The notes under the pieces are model-generated. The model was not told the DNA's origin. It did not search any database and worked only from the letters and a program-made list of their open reading frames with translations. From NCBI GenBank assembly GCA_910586565.1, contig CAJUIT010000007.1, positions 1 through 64,000 of the forward strand: DNA of 64,000 nt, in the 5' to 3' direction. This stretch comes from an uncultured Muribaculaceae bacterium. GTDB lineage: Bacteria > Bacteroidota > Bacteroidia > Bacteroidales > Muribaculaceae. The stretch's first letter is position 1. Each line of letters opens with the position of its first letter. Shown one piece after another: positions 1 to 8,186 of the stretch. A program made the translations under genes and the position numbers.

Positions 1-375
1 GATAGCCACCCTGATTGCGGTTGTAGCCGTTCTGACGGGGCTGGTAACCACCCTGCTGCTGACGGTAGTTGTTGCGGGGCTGGTAGCCGGTGTGCATTGT
101 GTTGGTGGTCTGTTCGGTAGCTGCACCTTCGGCTGCGGGCGATGTTGTGGCGTCGGTTGCGGGAGCGTCGGTTGTCTGAGGCCTGTTGTAGGGGCGGGGC
201 TGATAGCCACCCTGATTGCGGTTGTAGCCGTTCTGACGGGGCTGGTAACCACCCTGGCCATAGTTATTGCGGGGCTGATAGCCACCCTGACGGTTGTAAC
301 CGTTCTGGCGGGGCTGGTAGCCACCCTGCTGACGGTAGTTGTTGCGGGGCTGGTAGGGACGGTCCTCGCGGAAAC
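1..375 (-). repeat. In-frame tandem coding repeats (YQPR...QGG)
   Basis: Degenerate 24- to 39-bp units encode Tyr-Gln-Pro-Arg followed by Asn/Gln/Tyr-rich residues and Gly-Gly. Units are nearly identical at DNA level, so this stretch could expand or contract by slippage or recombination. Confidence 0.75.
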
Positions 376-541
376 CTTCGCGATGTTCGCCTGCTTCACC
401 CTGGGGGGTGGCATTGTCGCCTGAATTTGCGTTGTAGTGATTCTCGTAATGGTTTTCAGAGCCGTGAACGGGGTTTTCGCCGATGGCTCCGGGCTGCCCG
501 ATGCGGGGGCGTTTCGGTTTTTTAGCTTCGTTAGCTTCCAT
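1..541 (-). CDS. Tyr/Gln/Asn/Arg-rich repeat protein, N-terminal part (possibly RluB-type pseudouridine synthase)
   Basis: An open frame runs from ATG at 541 to the window edge with no stop, so the C-terminus is missing. It begins MEANEAKKPKRPRIGQPG, then has an acidic/His stretch and many degenerate repeats of the type YQPR-(NNYRQQ or QNGYNRN)-QGG, interrupted by an Ala/Thr/Pro-rich linker. Such a segment is almost certainly disordered and cationic. From memory, Bacteroidetes 23S rRNA pseudouridine synthases of the RluB type carry this kind of RPR/YRPRYN-rich N-terminal extension, so that is my best guess; no catalytic domain lies inside the window. A TATTTTTG promoter box on the minus strand at 787-794 implies a leader of about 240 nt. 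The reading frame is clear, the function is not. Confidence 0.6.
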   Translation of the reverse strand, partial: MEANEAKKPKRPRIGQPGAIGENPVHGSENHYENHYNANSGDNATPQGEAGEHREGFREDRPYQPRNNYRQQGGYQPRQNGYNRQGGYQPRNNYGQGGYQPRQNGYNRNQGGYQPRPYNRPQTTDAPATDATTSPAAEGAATEQTTNTMHTGYQPRNNYRQQQGGYQPRQNGYNRNQGGY

Positions 542-786
542 GATTAATTAAAAAAGTTTTGCTGTAATAGCCAATTGGAACCTCCGGCATGGCCGGCATG
601 GTTGCGGGGAGAGTTCTCGGTTAATTGCCAGTGACGGTGATTCCTGATTTTGCCGCCTCTCGGCAAGCTTTGGTTAAGAGTTCTAAAACAGTAAGTTATA
701 CAAAATTTTTCTATGAGTATCAATTTTAAAGCCACCCTCGTTGAAATCCGGGCAGACTTTACAAATTCCCTCTGTAAAACACAACG

Positions 787-794
787 CAAAAATA
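787..794 (-). promoter_or_regulatory. Promoter -7 box (TATTTTTG) for the gene starting at 541
   Basis: Matches the Bacteroidetes TAnnTTTG box on the minus strand. It is the best match upstream of 541. The 542-786 interval between box and start codon shows no other gene and would be an untranslated leader. Confidence 0.4.
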
Positions 795-885
795 GTTGAA
801 TTTGTCGACTCCACCAAGTTTAAAATGTCATAAAAATGACAAATTTCAGTCTTTTTACGTCAGAGCGGGAGAAAAACATCTTTTC

Positions 886-920
886 GGGTGGTGTGTCAAA
901 ATTCATGACACACCGCCTTT
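886..920 (-). terminator. GTGTCA-stem terminator hairpin (copy A)
   Basis: Inverted repeat GGTGTGTCA / TGACACACC with a short AT-rich loop. On the minus strand it lies beyond the polyprenyl synthase gene and the structured element at 936-1061. The same hairpin occurs at 25648, 48366 and 59369. Confidence 0.65.
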
Positions 921-935
921 AGGGCTAAGCAGGGA

Positions 936-1061
936 GGGTGCTGTCAGAATGGTTTGGATGGTAGGAGCTTGTGGGTGAGGTCGATGGGAGCGTACTGAAG
1001 TACGTGACCGAGACCGAATCCCGCAAGCGACGACCCAGACGAGCCATTCTGACACACCCTC
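936..1061 (-). repeat. Structured 3'-end element, copy A
   Basis: A ~125-bp element shared with 21419-21541, 25699-25823 and 59230-59355. Its ends are inverted (GTCAGAATGG / CCATTCTGAC), with inner arms GCTTGTGGG / CCCGCAAGC and a central GTACTGAAGTAC. It lies about 50 bp past the stop codon of the polyprenyl synthase gene and is followed by the terminator at 886-920, in the same order as the other copies. Confidence 0.8.
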
Positions 1062-1111
1062 TTGAGGAGTGCGCATTAAGCTGAGTGATAGTTGGGGATG
1101 TGGGAGGTGGG

Positions 1112-2086
1112 TCAGTTGTCGCGGGTGATGATGAAATCAATCAGCGACAGGAATGCGTCGCGCACGGCCGATTGGGGGAAGCGGTTCAAGAGTGCGGCTG
1201 CTTCGTCGCGCAGGCGCTGCATGGTTTGATAGGCATAGTCAACCCCGCCATTCTCAACGGCAAATTGGATAAGTGTGTCTATTTCAGTGGTTTCAAGCAC
1301 ATCCTTCTGCAGCAGAGCCAGCATCGCATCGCGCTTTTCGCCGGTTTGCGAGGCGAGAGCGTGGAGCAGCGGCAGAGTCACCTTCCCCTCGCGGAGGTCG
1401 TTGCCGGTGGGCTTGCCGATTTTCTCGTCGGAGAAGTAGTCGAAAATATCGTCCTTAATCTGGAAGCAGAGTCCTAAAAGGCGCGCAAATTCGCGCAGAG
1501 TGGTGAGGCGGTCGTCGTCCACATCAACGCCGTATGCACCCACTTCCACACACGACACAAAGAGCGATGCCGTCTTGCGGTAAATGATTTCGAAATAGGT
1601 AGCCTCGTCGGGGTGGTTGTAGCGTGCGTTGTAAATCTCGTCGAGCTCGCCGATTGATAGAAGGCGGCCGAGGTCGGAAATAGAGCGCACAATGCGTATG
1701 TCGCCTGTGTCGACACCTTGCAGCAGGGCATTCGACAGGAAGAAGTCGCCCACAAGCACAGCTAAATGGTTATCCCACGACCCGTTGATGGTGGGGGCGC
1801 CGCGGCGGGTGAGTGTGTCGTCAACCACATCGTCGTGAATGAGCGATGCGTTGTGGAGCAGCTCAACAGCCACCGCACCGGCAATAACCTTGTCGTTGAC
1901 TTCGCCGAGCAGTTTGGCACTCAGCAACACGAGGATGGGGCGAATCTGTTTCCCTTTCTTCTCAAGGTAAGTTCTAACCACGTTGTTCATCAACACGTTG
2001 GGTGAGTCAAGGGTAGCCAGAATGCGGTCATTCAGCTGCTTGAGTTCGGGAGCCAGTGTTTGTTGAATTGTTTGAAACGTAGTCAT
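1112..2086 (-). CDS. ispB: Polyprenyl diphosphate synthase (IspB/octaprenyl-type)
   Basis: Trans-isoprenyl diphosphate synthase of 324 residues, the normal family length. It condenses isopentenyl diphosphate onto an allylic primer to make the all-trans chain used for menaquinone, in the cytoplasm or at the inner membrane face. The first Asp-rich motif is DDVVD at residues 85-89 and the second DDIFD at 212-216; KGKQIRP near residue 45 and the GKPTGNDLREGKVTLP segment near 225 are typical. Small residues sit upstream of the first motif, consistent with a long-chain product, but exact chain length cannot be read. A TAATTTTG box on the minus strand lies at 2104-2111, giving a short leader. It seems monocistronic, ending in structured element A. 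Confidence 0.9.
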   Translation of the reverse strand: MTTFQTIQQTLAPELKQLNDRILATLDSPNVLMNNVVRTYLEKKGKQIRPILVLLSAKLLGEVNDKVIAGAVAVELLHNASLIHDDVVDDTLTRRGAPTINGSWDNHLAVLVGDFFLSNALLQGVDTGDIRIVRSISDLGRLLSIGELDEIYNARYNHPDEATYFEIIYRKTASLFVSCVEVGAYGVDVDDDRLTTLREFARLLGLCFQIKDDIFDYFSDEKIGKPTGNDLREGKVTLPLLHALASQTGEKRDAMLALLQKDVLETTEIDTLIQFAVENGGVDYAYQTMQRLRDEAAALLNRFPQSAVRDAFLSLIDFIITRDN

Positions 2087-2103
2087 TTTAGCGAAATATG
2101 GTG

Positions 2104-2111
2104 CAAAATTA
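2104..2111 (-). promoter_or_regulatory. Promoter -7 box (TAATTTTG) of ispB
   Basis: Perfect TAnnTTTG match 18 bp before the start codon on the minus strand. Confidence 0.5.
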
Positions 2112-2285
2112 GTAAAACTTGGGATATAAACCGCCCTTTCCCCGATTTTTTACATCACTTCTGTTCTTGCATCACCTTTCCCGCTATTACCACCTTCGGC
2201 TCTGCAACACCCTACTCTACGCGCGGCTGCCCCAAATGTCATCCACGTAGTCGACCTCTCGGTTCGTGTGTGCGGTTCCCTCCTC

Positions 2286-2318
2286 ACGTAGAGCCGCCAT
2301 ACATGGCGGCTTGTAACT
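2286..2318 (+). repeat. REP-like palindrome P1
   Basis: Copy of the GTAGAGCCGCCATACATGGCGGCTtgtaac palindrome family (see P2-P12). The perfect core is GCCGCCAT/ACATGGCGGC. It sits in the gap between ispB and the gene at 2898. Confidence 0.8.
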
Positions 2319-2339
2319 TCCCGTCTCCACGCCGATGGG

Positions 2340-2385
2340 ATGTTTCGCTCGCAGATTACGCGGATTTCACAGATTTTCCATGCGG
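2340..2385 (+). repeat. Short AGATTACGCGGATTTCACAGATT repeat
   Basis: A dispersed short motif, here next to palindrome P1 and again in reverse orientation at 29338-29372. I know of similar sequence as a common intergenic repeat in Bacteroidales. No coding potential. Confidence 0.5.
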
Positions 2386-2473
2386 CCTGCCCGTGTAATG
2401 GCTTAGAAATTTCACAGATTATCAGATGCACCGTGGTGCATCCTTGCAATAGTGACACGCTCATTATGGAGGG

Positions 2474-2589
2474 GCAAGTGGTCGGAGACCACGGGGTCGT
2501 GGGTAACCCCACCATATAGCCGCCTTTAAGCGGCGTTTGGTGGGGACTGCCAACCGCGCACTCAACGCAACCTTGGAGAGGTGCGTTGC
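2474..2589 (+). repeat. Hairpin-rich ~112-bp repeat, copy 1
   Basis: Starts AAGTGGTCGGAGACCACGGG and ends CCTTGGAGAGGTGCG. It contains the self-complementary GTGGTCGGAGACCAC and a larger stem CCCCACCATATAGCCGCC / GGCG-TTTGGTGGGG. Further copies are at 29043-29154 (plus) and 29179-29290 (minus). Nothing suggests coding. Confidence 0.75.
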
Positions 2590-2639
2590 AAAAATAATTG
2601 GCATGTTGTGTGCTGTGTTTGCCGCCCCGGCTCAGCAGG

Positions 2640-2850
2640 CGTGCGAAGCCCGCCGATTTCTTCGTAACCCCCGCTGCCGTAGCGGAGCGTAGGCGTCGGG
2701 GGCATTCCGCGGCCATTAGAGATGGGATAGGCGTGCGAAGGCCGCCGATTGTATCATGCCTGTCCACTTCTCGCCCCCATTTTTTGTGCCCCATGTTTTT
2801 TGTTGTTGTGAAAAGTTGAAAACTTTTGCCACCCCCTCAAAATTTCGCGC
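2640..2850 (+). repeat. Upstream half of a duplicated segment (copy at 59695-59920)
   Basis: About 200 bp here match the reverse complement of 59695-59920 nearly base for base, including the AAAAGTTGAAAACTTTTGCC palindrome close to 2815-2830. Together with the gene at 2898 it forms one duplicated block. No gene lies in 2640-2850. Confidence 0.75.
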
Positions 2851-2882
2851 CTTTTAACCCTCCTCCGCCACAGTTAGCCCTT

Positions 2883-2890
2883 TATCTTTG
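2883..2890 (+). promoter_or_regulatory. Promoter -7 box (TATCTTTG) for the gene at 2898
   Basis: Perfect box ending 7 bp before the ATG at 2898, which predicts a leaderless or nearly leaderless transcript. Confidence 0.5.
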
Positions 2891-2897
2891 CGCGTTG

Positions 2898-3662
2898 ATG
2901 CGCAAACTAATCACCACATCTCGCCCCATCAAGTTGCGTCCACCCATGCACGTCTCCCGTGGCTTCGCACGCTTCATCGTCCGTCCTCTCTCACGGGCCG
3001 AGCGCATCGTCATATCCCGCCTTGAGCGCACATCCTCAACCTCCCCTGTCCTCATCATCGATCCACCCGGCATCGACTCCACACCCATTCTCCGCCAATA
3101 TCTCCACTACCGTCTCTCACTCTCCCTCCCTCACACCCTCGCCATCATCTGCGATGGGGCAACCCGTCACACCCACACCCGCCTCCCCGGCCACAGGCAG
3201 TTGTGGAACATCTCCCCCCGCAACCCCTCCAACCTGCGCGGTTGCAACCCCGAGTTCGCCCTGCTTCTCAACATGCAGAACTTCCGTAGTTACAGCCCCT
3301 TCCGCCGCAATCACCTCAACTTCCTTGACATCTGCCGGGCCATCTTCCCCTACGTTGGCAGCGGCCTCGTCATCCTCCACTATCAAGACACCCCCAAAGG
3401 GCGCAAATTCCCCCTGCAGTTGCAGCGCATCACACCCGACCCCTCCCCGCGCATCATCCTCCGCAGCGCCACAACCTACCTCATCATCCCATTCATCACC
3501 TACACCTCCCCACAACCACCCCCTCCATTATCAGAATCCACCCGTGAGGGCCCGCCTCACACACTCGTCCGAACTTTGCGGTGTGCCGGACTCCGCCCAA
3601 CCACAGGCTCACGGTTTCTACGAACCCTCCCCCTGTGCAATCGCCCGGCCAGAGCTCTTTGA
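2898..3662 (+). CDS. Unrecognised protein, C3-biased reading frame
   Basis: I do not recognise this 254-residue product. The frame begins MRKLITTSRPIKLRPP and contains hydrophobic segments such as SPVLIIDPPGID and GSGLVILHYQDTPKG. Third codon positions are strongly C-rich, as in neighbouring real genes, and a TATCTTTG box immediately precedes the ATG, so it is probably a true gene. The last ~40 residues are Pro/Ser/Arg-rich and less convincing; a frameshift near the end is possible. An upstream in-frame ATG at 2826 is rejected because it precedes the promoter box. A degraded copy lies on the minus strand at 59520-59700. Confidence concerns its being a gene, not its function. Confidence 0.45.
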   Translation: MRKLITTSRPIKLRPPMHVSRGFARFIVRPLSRAERIVISRLERTSSTSPVLIIDPPGIDSTPILRQYLHYRLSLSLPHTLAIICDGATRHTHTRLPGHRQLWNISPRNPSNLRGCNPEFALLLNMQNFRSYSPFRRNHLNFLDICRAIFPYVGSGLVILHYQDTPKGRKFPLQLQRITPDPSPRIILRSATTYLIIPFITYTSPQPPPPLSESTREGPPHTLVRTLRCAGLRPTTGSRFLRTLPLCNRPARAL

Positions 3663-3765
3663 CATTCTTTCCATAACCTCCCCCGCCGTTGTTCCATGTG
3701 GGGATAGAACAACAAATAGCCGTGGGAAATCGGGGAACGGGGTGGGAGATTCGGGCGAAAAGTGC

Positions 3766-3773
3766 TAACTTTG
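3766..3773 (+). promoter_or_regulatory. Promoter -7 box (TAACTTTG) of ruvB
   Basis: Perfect TAnnTTTG match ending 7 bp before the ruvB ATG. Confidence 0.5.
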
Positions 3774-3780
3774 TGTGACG

Positions 3781-4806
3781 ATGCAAGAACAGGATTTTGA
3801 CATACATAACAGCGCGGTTGAACGTGACGGCGATTATGAACGCGCGCTGCGCCCCGGACGCTTTGAGGCTTTCTCGGGGCAGGATAAGATTGTGGAGAAT
3901 CTGCGGGTGTTTGTGGCGGCTGCTCGCATGCGTGGCGAGCCGCTCGACCATCTGTTGCTCCACGGCCCTCCCGGACTGGGGAAAACCACACTGTCGGCGA
4001 TTATCGCCAACGAGCTCGGCGTGGGGTTCAAGGTAACCTCGGGGCCGGTGCTCGACAAGCCGGGCGACCTCGCCGGCATTCTCACCTCGCTCGACGAGAA
4101 TGATGTGTTGTTTATCGATGAAATTCACCGCTTGAGCCACACGGTTGAGGAGTATCTCTACTCGGCGATGGAGGATTACCGCATCGACATCATGATTGAC
4201 AAAGGGCCGGGTGCGCGTTCGGTTCAGCTCTCGTTGTCGCCATTCACGCTTGTAGGGGCAACAACCCGCAGCGGATTGCTGACACCCCCTCTGCGTGCTC
4301 GTTTCGGCATCGACTGCCATCTGGAATATTATGACCACGAGGTGTTGGAGCGCATTATCCTGCGCTCGGCACGGTTGTTAGGGGTTAAGTGCAGCGGCGA
4401 GGCCGCTCATGAAATTGCCATGCGTTCGCGCGGCACCCCACGAATTGCCAATGCCCTGTTGCGCCGCGTGCGCGATTTCGCCCAGGTGAAAGGCTCGGGA
4501 AATATCGACCCCGAGATAGCCCGCTATGGTCTTGAGGCTCTGAACATCGACCGTTATGGCCTCAATGAAATCGACAACAAGATTTTGCTGACGATGATAA
4601 CGAAATTCAGAGGTGGCCCTGTGGGGTTGACCACAATCGCTACGGCGCTCGGAGAAGATCCCGGCACAATCGAGGATGTGTATGAGCCGTTCCTGATAAA
4701 GGAGGGCTTCTTGAAGCGCACCCCCCGCGGACGAGAGGTTACCGACCTTGCATGGCGGCATCTCGGCCTCGACAATCCGGCCGTTACCGACGGTCTGTTT
4801 GCCTGA
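3781..4806 (+). CDS. ruvB: Holliday junction branch migration ATPase RuvB
   Basis: AAA+ motor that with RuvA drives branch migration of Holliday junctions before RuvC cleavage. From the ATG at 3781 the protein has 341 residues, the standard size. The Walker A motif GPPGLGKTT is at residues 62-70 and the Walker B FIDEIHR at about 110-116; GATTRSGLLTPPLRARFG (sensor 1 and arginine finger region) and the C-terminal winged helix (EPFLIKEGFLKRTPRGREVT) are all intact. A GTG six bases upstream (3775) is in frame, but the promoter box ending at 3773 favours 3781. The flippase gene follows after 68 bp on the same strand. Confidence 0.95.
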   Translation: MQEQDFDIHNSAVERDGDYERALRPGRFEAFSGQDKIVENLRVFVAAARMRGEPLDHLLLHGPPGLGKTTLSAIIANELGVGFKVTSGPVLDKPGDLAGILTSLDENDVLFIDEIHRLSHTVEEYLYSAMEDYRIDIMIDKGPGARSVQLSLSPFTLVGATTRSGLLTPPLRARFGIDCHLEYYDHEVLERIILRSARLLGVKCSGEAAHEIAMRSRGTPRIANALLRRVRDFAQVKGSGNIDPEIARYGLEALNIDRYGLNEIDNKILLTMITKFRGGPVGLTTIATALGEDPGTIEDVYEPFLIKEGFLKRTPRGREVTDLAWRHLGLDNPAVTDGLFA

Positions 4807-4874
4807 CGGCCGTGTGATGCCTTAAATTCCAACTCATTTTAAATCAGTCAATACTCACATAATTCCACCTTCCG

Positions 4875-6347
4875 ATGGCCGGAATAAAAAGTTTGTTTAA
4901 AGACACCGCCATTTATGGCGTGAGCAGCATTTTGGGGCGTTTCCTCAACTGGTGTCTCGTTCCGATGTACACCTACTGCTTCCCGGCAGCTGAATATGGC
5001 ATCGTCACCAACCTCTATGCCTATGTGGCTCTGGCGATAATCATTCTAACCTATGGAATGGAAACCGGTTTTTTCCGTTTCGCCAATCACGACCGCTGGA
5101 CCGACCCCGGGCAGGTTTACACCACCACATTGCTTTCGGTGGGGAGCACTTCGGTGCTTTTCATGATTGTGGTGTGCGCGCTCTCGCCCGATATTGCCCG
5201 TTGGCTCGATTGCGGCGACAGCCCCTCCTACATCTGGATGATGGCCATAGCGGTGGCGATGGATGCCTACACGTCGATTCCCTTCGCCTATCTGCGCTAC
5301 CGCAAACGCCCTGTGAGGTTCGCCACGCTCAAGCTCATCAACATCGGGGTGAACATCGGGTTGAACCTGTTTTTCATCGTTCTGTGTCCGGTGATATGGA
5401 AATCGGCGCCCGAATGGATTGCGTGGTTCTACAACCCCGGTTTCGGCATCGGCTACATTTTCCTTGCCAACCTTATCAGTTCGCTTGTGACTTTGCTCAC
5501 GGTGGTGCCCGAAATACTCGCTGAGAATTATAATTTCTCGGGTAAGTTGTTGCGCGAAATGGTGCGCTACTCCTTTCCGCTGCTGATTATCGGCATCGCA
5601 GGCATCATGAACCAGACGGTCGACAAGATTCTCTACCCCATGCTTATTGCCGACCGTGAGGTGGCAATGACGGGGCTCGGTATCTATGCCGCCAACTACA
5701 AGATAGCGTTGGTGATGGTGGTGTTCATCCAGGCGTTCCGTTTTGCCTATGAGCCGTTTATCTTCGCCCAGAACAAAGAAAAGGGTGAGGGGAAGGAGAA
5801 GGCCTACAGCGACGCTATGACATGGTTTGTGATTTTCAGCATGTTGATTTTCCTGGGAGTTATGTTCTATCTCCCGGTGCTGAAATATTTCATCTCACCA
5901 AAATATTTCGAAGGGTTGCGCGTGGTGCCCATAGTCATGTTCGCCGAGGTGTTTTTCGGCATTTTCTTCAATCTGTCGCTGTGGTACAAGATTACCGACC
6001 GCACCATCTGGGGCACTTGGTTCTCTCTGGCAGGCCTCGTTGTAACCCTCGCACTCAACATTATTTTTGTTCCCCGCTTCGGCTACATTGCCTGCGCATG
6101 GGCGGCGTTTTGCTGCTACGGGGTGATGATGGTGGCGAGCTATGTGATAGGGCGCATCAAGCATCCGATTGACTACCGGATAGGGCGCATCACTTTCTAC
6201 TGTGCGGTTGCATTAGTGCTGTGGGGGGCCTCGTCGTTGCTCACAACCGGTTCGAATGTGATTGATTTCGCCACGCGCTTCCTGCTGCTGTGTGTCTACG
6301 CCGGTGTTGTCTATGTGGCTGAACTTCGCAAAAGGGTGAAGGCATGA
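4875..6347 (+). CDS. Polysaccharide flippase, MOP/Wzx type
   Basis: Integral inner-membrane protein of 490 residues with roughly 14 hydrophobic segments, beginning MAGIKSLFKDTAIYGVSSILGRFLNWCLVP, the usual opening of the polysaccharide biosynthesis/oligosaccharide flippase family. It should move undecaprenyl-linked glycans or related lipid-linked sugars across the membrane. It overlaps the next gene by 4 bp (ATGA), so the two are translationally coupled and the glycosyltransferase probably acts on the same glycan. Only two genes of a polysaccharide pathway are here, so the substrate is unknown. Confidence 0.85.
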   Translation: MAGIKSLFKDTAIYGVSSILGRFLNWCLVPMYTYCFPAAEYGIVTNLYAYVALAIIILTYGMETGFFRFANHDRWTDPGQVYTTTLLSVGSTSVLFMIVVCALSPDIARWLDCGDSPSYIWMMAIAVAMDAYTSIPFAYLRYRKRPVRFATLKLINIGVNIGLNLFFIVLCPVIWKSAPEWIAWFYNPGFGIGYIFLANLISSLVTLLTVVPEILAENYNFSGKLLREMVRYSFPLLIIGIAGIMNQTVDKILYPMLIADREVAMTGLGIYAANYKIALVMVVFIQAFRFAYEPFIFAQNKEKGEGKEKAYSDAMTWFVIFSMLIFLGVMFYLPVLKYFISPKYFEGLRVVPIVMFAEVFFGIFFNLSLWYKITDRTIWGTWFSLAGLVVTLALNIIFVPRFGYIACAWAAFCCYGVMMVASYVIGRIKHPIDYRIGRITFYCAVALVLWGASSLLTTGSNVIDFATRFLLLCVYAGVVYVAELRKRVKA

Positions 6348-7573
6348 AAGTGTTGTTGCTCAGCACCAACGAGAGCAAGGGTGGTGCCGCGATGGTCACC
6401 CTCAGGCTCACTCGGGCGTTGCGTGACGCAGGAATTGATGCCCGCATGCTTGTGGGGAACGGTGACTGCTCCGAACCGTGGATTGACCGCGTGGGGCAGC
6501 TGCGACTGAAAACAGCCAAGGTTGCCGAGCGAGGTGAGATATTTCTCAACAACGGCTTCGACATGCACGACCTCTGGAAGGTTTCATCTGCACGGTTCGG
6601 TGCAGGTGTCTGCAATCATAAGTGGGTGAAGGAGGCCGACGTAATTGTGCTAAACTGGGTGAATCAAGGTTTTATGTCGCTTGCCGACATGGAGGCTTTG
6701 GTTGTCATGAACAAGCCTGTTGTGTGGTGGATGCACGACCTTTGGTGTGCCACCGGCATTTGCCATCTTCCGGGCGACTGCCTACGCTTTGAGGGTGAGT
6801 GCGGCGATTGCCCGTTTCTGCACGGGTGTGCCCGACCGGCCGACTTGTCTCACAAGGTATGGGAGCGCAAAATGCGTGTTTTTGCCAACAGTGGCATAAG
6901 GTTCGTTGCCGTGAGCCGTTGGCAACGTGATGTGGCTTTGCGCAGCTCACTGCTCGGTGGGATGGATATTGATGTGATACCTCACGCATTCCCAGTTGAG
7001 GACTATGATTTTAAAGGGGCGCAGGGTGAAAAGAAAGCTATTGTGATGGGTGCGGCACGGTTGGACGATGCCGTTAAAAATCTCCCCCTGGCTGTTGAGA
7101 GTCTCAACCGGTTCAAGGCATTATATCCGCAGATTGCAGCGCAAACCGAGGCCGTGTTTTTCGGCGGATTGCGCGATGCGTCGATTTTGAACGCCCTTGA
7201 ACTGCCTCACCGTTATCTCGGCCCTCTGGATGCCGACAGTGTGCGCCGGCTTTATTCCTCGGCTTCTGTGGTGCTTTCCACCTCGCGGTTCGAGACGATG
7301 GGGGCGACCCTTATGGAGGGGATGGCGGCCGGAGCAATTCCCGTGACATTCGCAACCGGCGGCCAGGGCGACATAGTGACCCATGGCGAGAACGGCTTCA
7401 TCGCCACCACAGGTTCGGCCGATTCGGTTGCCTCATGCCTCGCTGCAGCTCTCGCTCCCGAGCCCCCCTTTGCCCGCGAGGCGCAGCACCTCTCGGTAGC
7501 AGCCCGTTTCTCCGCCCCCGCCGTCGCCAACGGCTTCATCACCCTGTTCAAAAGCCTGTTGGCCAATAAATAA
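6344..7573 (+). CDS. Glycosyltransferase, GT4-like (WcaC-type N-terminus)
   Basis: Cytoplasmic GT-B glycosyltransferase of 409 residues. The N-terminus has the glycine-rich SKGGAAMVTLRLTRALRDAG typical of family 4 enzymes. Around residues 125-165 is the segment VWWMHDLWCATGICHLPGDC and then a Cys-rich GECGDCPFLHGC, seen in colanic-acid WcaC-like transferases. The C-terminal nucleotide-sugar domain has EGMAAGAIPV...GGQGDIVTHGENGF. It starts inside the flippase stop codon (ATGA overlap). Donor and acceptor cannot be told from sequence. Confidence 0.82.
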   Translation: MKVLLLSTNESKGGAAMVTLRLTRALRDAGIDARMLVGNGDCSEPWIDRVGQLRLKTAKVAERGEIFLNNGFDMHDLWKVSSARFGAGVCNHKWVKEADVIVLNWVNQGFMSLADMEALVVMNKPVVWWMHDLWCATGICHLPGDCLRFEGECGDCPFLHGCARPADLSHKVWERKMRVFANSGIRFVAVSRWQRDVALRSSLLGGMDIDVIPHAFPVEDYDFKGAQGEKKAIVMGAARLDDAVKNLPLAVESLNRFKALYPQIAAQTEAVFFGGLRDASILNALELPHRYLGPLDADSVRRLYSSASVVLSTSRFETMGATLMEGMAAGAIPVTFATGGQGDIVTHGENGFIATTGSADSVASCLAAALAPEPPFAREAQHLSVAARFSAPAVANGFITLFKSLLANK

Positions 7574-7662
7574 TCGAAAAATCTCAGTTGATAAAATCGG
7601 CTTCGCCAACGTGAACCGGCAACAGGCCGACTTTCGCTATTTTTTTCGTCGAAGATTCTTCT

Positions 7663-7670
7663 TATCTTTG
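7663..7670 (+). promoter_or_regulatory. Promoter -7 box (TATCTTTG) of the HEPN/MNT pair
   Basis: Perfect box on the plus strand 78 bp before the HEPN gene start, in the gap after the glycosyltransferase. Confidence 0.5.
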
Positions 7671-7748
7671 CATTATTGAGCGGTTCAATAATTGCGATTG
7701 TCGCTCAATGAAGATAGAACCGTCTCCTATTAATTTACCCGGTAGATT

Positions 7749-8186
7749 ATGCAACCCGTTACACCCCGATGGATTCAGCGTTTTGAAAATTTCAAAACGG
7801 CTTATCGTCGACTGGAAGAGGTAATTGACAAGCTCGATGCCATGTATCCGGTTGACGAAATAACTCTGCGCATTTTTGAAGATTCCATTCTGCAGCGCTT
7901 TGAATTCACCCAGGAGCTTGCATGGAAGGTTATAAAAGATTACCTGTACTATCAAGGAGATGATTCGATTATCGGTTCGCGCTCGGCTTTTAGAAAGGCA
8001 TTGCAGCTTGGGATTATAGCTGACCCTATGTGGATGCAGACCATTGAGGACCGCAATCTTACGTCGCATAAATATGACGAAGGGGTTGCATCCGGTGTGA
8101 GCAAGCGTGTGAGGGAGTGCTACATGGGCCTGTTCCGTGATTTTGCAGCGGAGATGACGGGCAGGCAAATTGCCGATTTGCAGTGA
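7749..8186 (+). CDS. HEPN-domain toxin, HI0074-type nucleotidyltransferase substrate-binding protein
   Basis: All-alpha protein of 145 residues. It carries the HEPN signature R-x4-H-x-Y as RNLTSHKY at residues 102-109 (R102, H107, Y109), preceded by the family segment SRSAFRKALQLGIIAD. In characterised HEPN/MNT (type VII) systems the HEPN protein is an RNase toxin and the partner adds AMP to the Tyr of this motif. All three residues are present, so both toxicity and its control are plausible. The stop overlaps the GTG of the next gene, the usual arrangement. Assignment to the family is firm; activity as a toxin is inference. Confidence 0.88.
   Translation: MQPVTPRWIQRFENFKTAYRRLEEVIDKLDAMYPVDEITLRIFEDSILQRFEFTQELAWKVIKDYLYYQGDDSIIGSRSAFRKALQLGIIADPMWMQTIEDRNLTSHKYDEGVASGVSKRVRECYMGLFRDFAAEMTGRQIADLQ

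Noticed and set aside
92..525. Plus-strand frames with Leu/Val-rich or Gly-rich translations
   Set aside because: They are antisense shadows of the Tyr/Gln-rich repeat gene on the minus strand; their hydrophobic look comes from the repeated codons.
2150..2794. Minus-strand 214-residue frame across the repeat-rich gap
   Set aside because: It runs through palindrome P1, the 112-bp repeat and the duplicated block and translates them; no promoter and no family resemblance.
2959..3768. Ser/Pro-rich 269-residue frame overlapping the gene at 2898
   Set aside because: Composition reflects an out-of-frame reading of C-rich codons (PSSSTS...); the frame at 2898 has the promoter and the C3 bias.
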